Shown here: in pieces, positions 1-4,611 of the stretch
How the letters are laid out: each line of letters opens with the position of its first letter
Position numbering within the stretch: the stretch's first letter is position 1
From: Terriglobia bacterium
Lineage (GTDB): Bacteria > Acidobacteriota > Terriglobia > UBA7540
Reading direction: 5' to 3'
Assembly: GCA_022866195.1 (NCBI GenBank)
Contig: JALHUF010000224.1
Span: forward strand, 1 to 5,306
Length of the DNA stretch: 5,306 nt
Made by a program: the position numbers and the translations under genes
Notes under the pieces: generated by a model
The model's database searches: none
The model's input: the letters and a program-made list of their open reading frames with translations, nothing else
What the model was told of the DNA's origin: nothing

Positions 1-800
1 GGAATAGGCGGAGGCTTCTTGCTGAGCCGCTCGGCGCAGTGGGCCTGCACGTAGCGGCGGACTTGCTCCGGCATGCGACGGTCGAGGCAGATTTCCCGCA
101 GGTCATTTACGGCCATATCGGGCAGAAAGCTGAGAACGAGCTGGAGCGGCGTGCGGGGGTTACGGATGAGGGTCAGGCGCAGGTGGTAGCGGTGCGACCA
201 CTTCTCGTGATGGGCGATGGACTCTACGACGACGGGCGGCAGGTTCTCCAGCGCCAGCACGCGCAGCAAATGGGCCTCAGAGAGGAAGGGGTTGTCGAGG
301 GCCGCCAGAATCAGTTCGCGGTCGTGGGTCACGAGCAGGCTGGCGGCGACTCGTCCTGAGCTGCGTCGCGCCAGGGTGATTTTCTCGCCCCGGGGGATGG
401 CCTCGACTTTCTTGAGGATGGTTTCCTCGGCCACCAACTTCACCTCGGCGGGCACCGCAGGCGTCTGGCAGACGCGCACGAGATCGAAGAGGTAGAGGAA
501 CTTCAGAATCGGGAGGGAAATCAGACGCGGGGTCCTGGGATGGCGCACGAGCGCTAACCGGACGGTGTAGTTGCGCGCCGCTTCCTTGTGCGCGGCAATC
601 TCGCGCAGGACCTCCGCCGGCAGATCTTTTCGCTCGAGCAGGCGGAGCAGGTCGCGTTCCTGAAGGTTGGGATTGCGCGCGAAGGCGACTAAGACCTCTT
701 TCGCCGTCTCCTTGAAGAACGGCTCGATCTGGTGCCGTGGAGCTACCGCAGCCTTCTCCACCCGCTCGGCCAGTTGCTCGGCGAAATCGGGACTGTTCAT
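1..800 (-). CDS. Uncharacterised alpha-helical repeat protein (LRV/HEAT-like), C-terminus beyond left edge
   Basis: An open frame of 266 codons runs from an ATG at 800-798 to the left edge without a stop. An in-frame TAA at 815-813 lies just upstream, so this ATG is the natural start. It begins MNSPDFAEQLAERVEKAA and has no signal peptide or membrane segment, so a cytoplasmic protein is inferred. The sequence is rich in Leu and Arg, with repeated NP and R-[HN]-PRTP turns separating short amphipathic helices. This resembles leucine-rich-variant or HEAT-type solenoids, but I cannot name the family with certainty. Residues 43-91 and 170-218 align without gaps at an offset of exactly 127 residues (23 of 49 identical). 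A linker with IPRGEKITLARRSSGR (residues 135-150) separates the halves. Cys111 and Cys238 occupy equivalent positions. It is divergent from the TPR gene. The function is unknown; such scaffolds usually bind proteins. The gene is confident, the function is not. Confidence 0.85.
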   Translation of the reverse strand, partial: MNSPDFAEQLAERVEKAAVAPRHQIEPFFKETAKEVLVAFARNPNLQERDLLRLLERKDLPAEVLREIAAHKEAARNYTVRLALVRHPRTPRLISLPILKFLYLFDLVRVCQTPAVPAEVKLVAEETILKKVEAIPRGEKITLARRSSGRVAASLLVTHDRELILAALDNPFLSEAHLLRVLALENLPPVVVESIAHHEKWSHRYHLRLTLIRNPRTPLQLVLSFLPDMAVNDLREICLDRRMPEQVRRYVQAHCAERLSKKPPPI

Positions 801-809
801 TCCGTCCAG

Positions 810-839
810 ATTTTAACCACGGGCTACATGGCCTGGCAA
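810..839 (-). promoter_or_regulatory. Candidate sigma-70 promoter for the left-edge repeat-protein gene
   Basis: On the minus strand there is TTGCCA (839-834, five of six matches to the -35 consensus), an 18-base spacer, and TAAAAT (815-810, five of six matches to the -10 consensus). Transcription would start about 802-804, only 2-4 bases before the ATG at 800. That implies a nearly leaderless mRNA, in line with the lack of a properly spaced Shine-Dalgarno sequence; GGACGGA directly abuts the ATG. This is inferred from sequence match alone. Confidence 0.5.
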
Positions 840-873
840 GCACGGCTTCCTCCGGAGCCCTGGCGACAGCGGA

Positions 874-918
874 GGGGGTCTCTGCATCCAAGCCAGTGGG
901 GAGAGGTAAAAGACCCCC
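874..918. repeat. 8-bp perfect inverted repeat between divergent promoters
   Basis: GGGGGTCT at 874-881 is the exact reverse complement of AGACCCCC at 911-918, with 29 bases between the arms. No T-run follows either arm, so it is not a standard intrinsic terminator. It lies between the two candidate divergent promoters, where it could be a paired operator or the base stem of an RNA structure on the minus strand. It could also be chance in GC-rich DNA. Confidence 0.4.
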
Positions 919-943
919 AGGGGCGGGAGGCGACAGATTTCAC

Positions 944-970
944 TTGAAAAGTTCTGCGAGTCTTGATATT
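944..970 (+). promoter_or_regulatory. Weak candidate promoter for the TPR/OB protein gene
   Basis: TTGAAA at 944-949 matches the -35 consensus at five of six positions. The best -10 options are GATATT at 965-970 (15-base spacer) or TATTTG at 967-972 (17-base spacer), each poor in spacing or sequence. If used, it would give a leader of about 130 bases before the ATG at 1108. Low certainty. Confidence 0.25.
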
Positions 971-1093
971 TGGAGTGCGGCATCCGAGGCATGGCGAGTC
1001 GGGGCCCAGGGTTTGGGGCGAAGGGAAGTTCCCCGGCAGTCGGGCGCGGATGGCCTGTACGCCTGATTGTCGAAGATTCACACCCTAGATGCC

Positions 1094-1097
1094 GAGG
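1094..1097 (+). promoter_or_regulatory. Shine-Dalgarno site fixing the start of the TPR/OB gene
   Basis: GAGG lies 10 bases before the ATG at 1108. Together with the signal peptide that begins exactly at this ATG, it decides the start over a TTG at 970, which would add 46 residues of Gly/Arg-rich sequence in front of the export signal. Confidence 0.6.
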
Positions 1098-1107
1098 TAG
1101 CGGTTTT

Positions 1108-2499
1108 ATGAAGAAGACAACTGCGATTCTGAGTTTCACCCTACTGGCTGCGCTTGTCCTATGCGCGCCCAGTGGCCAGCAGCCAAGCGACTCCGGGAAG
1201 TTACTCTCGATAGGGCCGACGTGCCTTTGGGCGGCGTCGCCGCCGGCTCCTCAAGAGAAGAAGCCGCAATGGAAGAGCCGCGATGAGTACGACGCCTACC
1301 AGGCAATTGTCGGCGAGCAGGACCCCAACAAGAAGATCCAACTGGCTCAGGCGTTCCTGGAGAAGTTCAAAGACTCGGACTTCAAGGACCTGGCCTACCT
1401 CGAGGTGCTCGGGGCTTACCTGAGACTGGGGGATGGAATCAAGGCCGTCGAGGCGGGGCAGAAGGCGCTGGAAGCCAACCCGGACAACCTTGACGCGCAC
1501 ACGCGCGTGGCGTACTTGTTTCCCTTTGCGTTCAGGTTGGATGACCCTGACTTAGCGGCCAAGCTGTCTCGCGCGGAAAGCGACGCCAAGCGAGGGCTGG
1601 AAGTTCTCCAGAAGGCGCAGAAACCTGAGAACGTCACCGAGGATCAGTTCAATCAGCGTTTCAAGGCGAGCCGGGCCGTCTTCAACTCGCTGCTGGGCTT
1701 TGTGGGCCTGCAACGCAAGGACTATGCGGGAGCGGTCACCTCCTTGAAAGCAGCCGCAGAAGACAATCCGAGCTATTCCTATGGGTTCTATTGGCTCGGC
1801 CTCTCCTACCTGAACCTGACGCCCCGCGATTACGACAACGCCGTCTGGAACATGGCCCGGGCGATCTCCTTGGCGAAGGCCGCGCGGGATCCCAATGCCG
1901 ACCCTTGGGAGAAGTATCTGAGGCAGACATACATCGGCTACCACGGCAATGATGAAGGGTTGGCGGATATCGTGACCCAAACAGCTTCCTCCTCCACGCC
2001 GCCCGAGGGCTTCAAGGTGGGGCCGATGGAAGTCCCCAAGGAAACTGGTAATAAGAGCATCGACGCTTTCAATCAGACTTTCTTCCAACTGAAGTTCGGC
2101 GGGGAGCGCGCGCAGAAGCTGTGGGATGGCCTCAAAGGCGAGCCCTTTGGGGTGGGCGGTTACGTGGAGAATGTGGAGAAGGGAACCGAACCCGGCGTGT
2201 ATGTGGTGCGGATTGACGTCCTGGAGCAGTCGAGGTCTGCCGAGGGGATGTGCGACATCGAGCTACGGGATTCGACTCAGCCCAACGTCAAGAACCTGAG
2301 TAAGGGCGATGCCGTACACTTCAAGGGAAGCATCTCCGCCTATACGGCCACGCCGAATCTGGTCATCACGCTTGACAGCGCCACGATCAACGATGACGAG
2401 ATTCCAGAGCAGCCGAAGGTAGCGCCCAAGCCCAAGCCGAAGCCGCGGCCGCGGGCTACCACACCCGCGCGCCGGCCCACGCGCAAACCTCCGGGCTAG
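1108..2499 (+). CDS. Exported TPR protein with C-terminal OB-fold-like domain and basic Pro-rich tail
   Basis: The product has 463 residues. It opens with MKK and a hydrophobic stretch (residues 6-19) typical of a Sec signal peptide. Cys19 lacks a good lipobox (VLC precedes it), so a periplasmic or surface location is more likely than a lipoprotein, though not certain. TPR-like helix pairs are visible at about 96-127 (AYLEVLGAYLRLGDGIKAVE, then ALEANPDN), 190-222 and 226-258 (YWLGLSYLN, then DYDNAVWNMARA). Residues 262-343 link these to a beta-rich segment at about 345-430 with alternating strands (GVYVVRIDV, CDIELRD, GDAVHFKGSIS, LVITLDSATI). I read this as OB-fold-like, similar to tRNA_anti-like domains. 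The last 30 residues are Lys/Pro/Arg-rich (PKPKPKPRPR). TPRs usually bind partner proteins; ligand and process are unknown. Exported TPR proteins of this layout are, to my knowledge, frequent in Acidobacteriota. It stands alone on its strand. Confidence 0.9.
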   Translation: MKKTTAILSFTLLAALVLCAPSGQQPSDSGKLLSIGPTCLWAASPPAPQEKKPQWKSRDEYDAYQAIVGEQDPNKKIQLAQAFLEKFKDSDFKDLAYLEVLGAYLRLGDGIKAVEAGQKALEANPDNLDAHTRVAYLFPFAFRLDDPDLAAKLSRAESDAKRGLEVLQKAQKPENVTEDQFNQRFKASRAVFNSLLGFVGLQRKDYAGAVTSLKAAAEDNPSYSYGFYWLGLSYLNLTPRDYDNAVWNMARAISLAKAARDPNADPWEKYLRQTYIGYHGNDEGLADIVTQTASSSTPPEGFKVGPMEVPKETGNKSIDAFNQTFFQLKFGGERAQKLWDGLKGEPFGVGGYVENVEKGTEPGVYVVRIDVLEQSRSAEGMCDIELRDSTQPNVKNLSKGDAVHFKGSISAYTATPNLVITLDSATINDDEIPEQPKVAPKPKPKPRPRATTPARRPTRKPPG

Positions 2500-2521
2500 G
2501 GCAGAGACTTCAAAGCAGAGT

Positions 2522-2546
2522 CCCGCCGCGAAAGTAAGCGCGCGGG
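2522..2546 (+). other. GC-rich hairpin downstream of the TPR/OB gene
   Basis: CCCGC (2522-2526) pairs with GCGGG (2542-2546), and GCG (2528-2530) pairs with CGC (2539-2541), with C2527 bulged and an AAAGTAAG loop. No T-run follows. It is probably a 3'-end stabilising structure, or an accessory to the terminator 17 bases further on. Confidence 0.45.
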
Positions 2547-2562
2547 GAGAGGTCCGGTCACA

Positions 2563-2608
2563 CGCGCCAGCAGAGAACGCGCATTCTCCTTGCTGGCCGC
2601 GCGCTTTT
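2563..2608 (+). terminator. Rho-independent terminator of the TPR/OB gene
   Basis: A long stem forms from CGCG, CCAGCA and GAGAA (2563-2577) pairing with TTCTC, TGCTGG and CGCG (2584-2601). The loop is CGCGCA; a CT bulge and a single C bulge interrupt the right arm. Four Ts follow at 2605-2608. The T-run is short but the stem has 15 pairs. It lies 64 bases past the TPR stop. It is oriented for the plus strand only: reading the minus strand, no T-run follows the stem. Confidence 0.7.
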
Positions 2609-2656
2609 CACATCAGGGTTGAGGGCTGCCTAACCCTCTCCGGGGGGCTGAGGGGA

Positions 2657-2890
2657 TCAGCGCCGGACCCGCTTCCGGCGCTTTGGTTGGCGGTCGAGCC
2701 GCAGGTCTTCAATCTTGCGGCTCAAGGTGTTGCGGTGGATGCCTAGCGTCTTCGCGGCCTTCGATTGGTTGCCGCCCGACTTCTCCAGGATCTTCCTGAT
2801 GAAGCGTTTTTCAAACTCGCACACGGCATCTTCGTAGCCGATGTCGTGCTCCACCATCTGGGTGACGAGTGCCTCAAGCTGGTCTTTCAC
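2657..2890 (-). CDS. Small stand-alone Fis-type helix-turn-helix DNA-binding protein
   Basis: The product has 77 residues and starts at GTG (2890-2888). The GTG is supported by GGAGA at 2901-2897, six bases upstream. Residues 40-60 (GNQSKAAKTLGIHRNTLSRK and the next Ile) are a clear Fis/NtrC-type C-terminal HTH (HTH_8 family). The preceding helix, EFEKRFIRKILEKSGG (25-40), matches the helix that packs on this HTH and in Fis helps dimerisation. There is no AAA+ ATPase or receiver domain. The length is smaller than E. coli Fis (98 residues). The tail, RQPKRRKRVRR, is strongly basic and should add nonspecific DNA contact. It is the last gene of the purC-cvpA cluster, 40 bases after cvpA, so it is probably co-transcribed. 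It may be a nucleoid-type or local regulator; its targets cannot be read from the sequence. The DNA-binding call is firm, the role is inferred. Confidence 0.88.
   Translation of the reverse strand: MKDQLEALVTQMVEHDIGYEDAVCEFEKRFIRKILEKSGGNQSKAAKTLGIHRNTLSRKIEDLRLDRQPKRRKRVRR
2660..2681. repeat. 7-bp perfect inverted repeat at the end of the Fis-type gene
   Basis: GCGCCGG (2660-2666) and CCGGCGC (2675-2681) are separated by 8 bases, immediately inside the stop codon of the HTH gene. It encodes part of the Arg-rich tail, so Arg codon repetition may explain it. Read on the plus strand it is followed by TTT, so it could act as a backup terminator for readthrough from the TPR gene. Confidence 0.4.
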
Positions 2891-2896
2891 GGCAGG

Positions 2897-2901
2897 TCTC
2901 C
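2897..2901 (-). promoter_or_regulatory. Ribosome binding site for the GTG-started Fis-type gene
   Basis: GGAGA lies six bases before the GTG at 2890. There is no upstream ATG in frame within the 40-base gap after cvpA, so this site decides the start. Confidence 0.6.
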
Positions 2902-2930
2902 GCGTCGCGAAATATCAGAAGCCTTTCCCG

Positions 2931-3482
2931 TTAGTTCTTTGTCGCTTTCTTGTCCTTCTCGATAAGGGCCTGGCGGAACTTCTCGAAGCCGGCCTTGAAC
3001 TCCGCTTTCAGATCCTCGGGCATAGCCAGCGCGATGAGGCGCGTTCCGGCCGTCACATAGGGAGCCAGCGTCGACTTCTGGACCGCCTCCAGCTTGATGG
3101 CAAACGCTAGCAGAATCATCAGCAGGATGCAATCAACGGCCACTCCCCGCACCAAGCCAAAGACGCCACCCAGGAAGCGGTCGAACCATTGTAGCCCCGC
3201 CTTCTGAATCAGTTTCCGGGCGAGAGCCGAAATCAAAGCGCCCACCAACAGCGTTCCCAGGAAAAGTGACAGAAACCCCAGCCCCAGGGCCACGTTGTGC
3301 GAGCGCGTCAGATCGTCAAACCAGAGCGCGGCCCGTTGGTAACCCAGCGCCCCAATGACCAGTCCGGCCACCACCGACGCCAGGGAGATCAGCTCGCGGA
3401 TGAATCCCTTTAGAATCGCCGTCACCACGGAGGCGACAACGATAACGGCCAGGATCCAATCAAGCCAGTTCCATGTCCCCAT
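2931..3482 (-). CDS. cvpA: CvpA family membrane protein
   Basis: The product has 183 residues, usual for the family (E. coli CvpA is 162). Four hydrophobic segments are visible at about 7-27, 32-48, 64-87 and 108-128, so it is an inner-membrane protein. The family hallmarks KGFIREL (25-31) and DRFLGGVFGLVRG (101-113) are both present. The C-terminal 50 residues are soluble and Lys-rich, ending KKATKN. In E. coli CvpA is needed for colicin V production and has been linked to envelope stress tolerance; its molecular activity is unsettled. It follows purC by 31 bases. The start is the ATG at 3482, the only reasonable one, although no good Shine-Dalgarno sequence precedes it. This may mean coupling to purC translation. 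The E. coli relative precedes purF, so a purine-gene neighbour is a recurring context. Confidence 0.92.
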   Translation of the reverse strand: MGTWNWLDWILAVIVVASVVTAILKGFIRELISLASVVAGLVIGALGYQRAALWFDDLTRSHNVALGLGFLSLFLGTLLVGALISALARKLIQKAGLQWFDRFLGGVFGLVRGVAVDCILLMILLAFAIKLEAVQKSTLAPYVTAGTRLIALAMPEDLKAEFKAGFEKFRQALIEKDKKATKN

Positions 3483-3513
3483 AACGCGCTTCGGAGCCGC
3501 AGGCAGACCTGCT

Positions 3514-4422
3514 TCAGTTGAGCGTGTGTCCCGTTAACAAGCGATATGCGTCCCGGTACTTCTCGCTGGTTTTCTCCACGACCTCCGGCGGAAGGGGAGG
3601 TGGAGGAGGCTGCTTGTTCCAGTGAAGCGATTCCAGGTAGTCGCGCGCGAACTGCTTGTCAAAAGAGGGCTGGGATTTTCCCGGCGCGTAGCCCTCCAGC
3701 GGCCAGAAGCGCGAGGCATCGGGGGTCAAGACTTCGTCGATGAGAATGATCTTATCGCCGCGCAGACCCCATTCGAATTTCGTGTCCGCAATGATGATTC
3801 CCCGCTGCCCAGCATAATCGCTGGCCTTTTCATAGACTGCCAGGCTGTAGTCGCGTATTTGCTCTGCGGCTTCCTTCCCGACTCTGGCGATGGTGTCTTC
3901 CCAGGTGATGTTTTCGTCGTGACCGCTTTGCGCTTTCGTGGCTGGGGTGAAAATCGGCTCGTCGAGCTTGGCAGCTTGGGTCAATCCCGGAGGCAACTTC
4001 ACGCCGGAGGTGGCCCCCGTGGCGAGATAGTCTTTCCATCCCGACCCGGCCAGATAGCCGCGCACCACACTCTCGATAGGGAGGGGCTGAGCCTTCTCCA
4101 CCAGCATGGAGCGTCCTGCCAACTGGTCGGCGAAGGGGTGAAGTTCCGCAGGATACTTCGCCGGGTCCGCCGTCACGAAATGAGTCGGAACCACACCCCG
4201 CAAGAACTCAAACCAGAAACAGGAGAGCTGAGTCAGTACCCGTCCCTTGTCCGGGATGCCTTCCGCCATGACCACGTCGAAGGCGGAAAGCCGGTCGGTA
4301 GCGATAATCAGGAGGAGATCATGGCTGACCTCGTAGACGTCGCGCACCTTGCCCCGGGAGAAGAGTTTTATGCCAGGCAGATGTGTCTCACGCAGAACTG
4401 CACGGCGCGTAGATTGGCTCAT
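3514..4422 (-). CDS. purC: Phosphoribosylaminoimidazole-succinocarboxamide synthase (SAICAR synthetase)
   Basis: This cytoplasmic enzyme joins CAIR and aspartate, using ATP, to give SAICAR in de novo purine synthesis. The product has 302 residues, the long (yeast Ade1-like) form rather than the roughly 237-residue E. coli form. Conserved blocks appear in order: GKVRDVYE (24-31, ATP-binding loop), ATDRLSAFDVV (41-51), ESVVRGYLAGSGWKDY (117-132), PIFTPATKAQSGHDENI (156-172, substrate loop), IADTKFEWG (211-219) and DEVLTPDASRFWP (229-241). All look intact. A proline run (272-279) lies between the catalytic core and the final helix and could slow ribosomes lacking EF-P. The start is the ATG at 4422. 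No Shine-Dalgarno is visible, but a strong promoter ends 22 bases upstream. It is the first gene of the apparent purC-cvpA-HTH operon, and 189 bases separate it from smc. Confidence 0.97.
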   Translation of the reverse strand: MSQSTRRAVLRETHLPGIKLFSRGKVRDVYEVSHDLLLIIATDRLSAFDVVMAEGIPDKGRVLTQLSCFWFEFLRGVVPTHFVTADPAKYPAELHPFADQLAGRSMLVEKAQPLPIESVVRGYLAGSGWKDYLATGATSGVKLPPGLTQAAKLDEPIFTPATKAQSGHDENITWEDTIARVGKEAAEQIRDYSLAVYEKASDYAGQRGIIIADTKFEWGLRGDKIILIDEVLTPDASRFWPLEGYAPGKSQPSFDKQFARDYLESLHWNKQPPPPPLPPEVVEKTSEKYRDAYRLLTGHTLN

Positions 4423-4443
4423 GGGTGTTAAAAACGAAGCCCA

Positions 4444-4471
4444 ATTCTAGAACAACGGGAGATGTTGTCAA
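4444..4471 (-). promoter_or_regulatory. Strong sigma-70-type promoter of the purC operon
   Basis: On the minus strand TTGACA (4471-4466) is a perfect -35 box, followed after 16 bases by TAGAAT (4449-4444), a five-of-six -10 box. Initiation is expected near 4437, leaving a leader of about 15 bases before the purC ATG at 4422. The leader (around CGTTTTTAACACCC) contains no Shine-Dalgarno. There is no room for a riboswitch, so any purine control would act through a protein operator at or upstream of the promoter; I see no known operator consensus. Confidence 0.75.
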
Positions 4472-4559
4472 CGGAAAAAGCGGAGGGTCCGCGCAAAGAA
4501 ACTCCCGGCCTCATTCGCGAACCAGAGAGAGGAACGGCGACGGGATATTCTGTTTGCGC

Positions 4560-4577
4560 GGCAAGGGTGTGCTTGCC
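4560..4577 (-). other. Hairpin downstream of smc
   Basis: GGCAAG (4560-4565) and CTTGCC (4572-4577) form a perfect 6-bp stem with a 6-base loop, 35 bases past the smc stop. There is no T-run on the minus strand, so it is a poor intrinsic terminator. It may end or protect the smc transcript. Confidence 0.3.
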
Positions 4578-4611
4578 ACTCTTAGGCAGGAGGGGGGACG
4601 CGAAGGCTTGC

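Larger units (their letters stand above)
801..1107. other. Divergent intergenic region
   Basis: These roughly 300 bases separate two divergently transcribed genes. They contain a promoter candidate for the left gene, an 8-bp inverted repeat at 874-918, a weak promoter candidate for the right gene and that gene's Shine-Dalgarno sequence. Open frames crossing the region on both strands have biased, low-complexity Arg/Pro/Gly translations and no recognisable domain, so I do not call a gene here. I found no match to a riboswitch consensus that I know. Confidence 0.6.

Noticed and set aside
277..891. A 204-codon minus-strand open frame overlapping the left-edge gene
   Set aside because: Its translation is low-complexity Arg/Pro/Ala/Gly without any domain. 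The neighbouring frame from 800 gives a coherent Leu-rich repeat protein over the same bases, so this is a shadow frame in GC-rich DNA.
1067..1091. TTGTCG...TAGATG as a promoter for the TPR gene
   Set aside because: The spacer is only 13 bases, too short for sigma-70, and it would overlap the ribosome binding site.
970..1107. A 46-residue N-terminal extension of the TPR/OB protein from a TTG start
   Set aside because: It would bury the export signal that begins at 1108. The extension is Gly/Arg-rich, and the GAGG site fits the 1108 ATG.
813..1139. A 108-codon minus-strand open frame across the divergent intergenic region
   Set aside because: It overlaps the signal-peptide codons of the TPR gene on the other strand, is Pro/Arg-rich with no recognisable features, and ends at the stop just before the real ATG at 800.
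2891..2901. GGAGACCTGCC upstream of the HTH gene, resembling a cobalamin riboswitch B12 box
   Set aside because: The gap to cvpA is only 40 bases, with no room for the riboswitch core. The GGAGA part is explained as the ribosome binding site.
3622..4431. A 269-codon plus-strand open frame antisense to purC
   Set aside because: It mirrors the codon pattern of purC, whose conserved blocks are unmistakable on the minus strand. Its own translation shows no domain or ribosome binding site.
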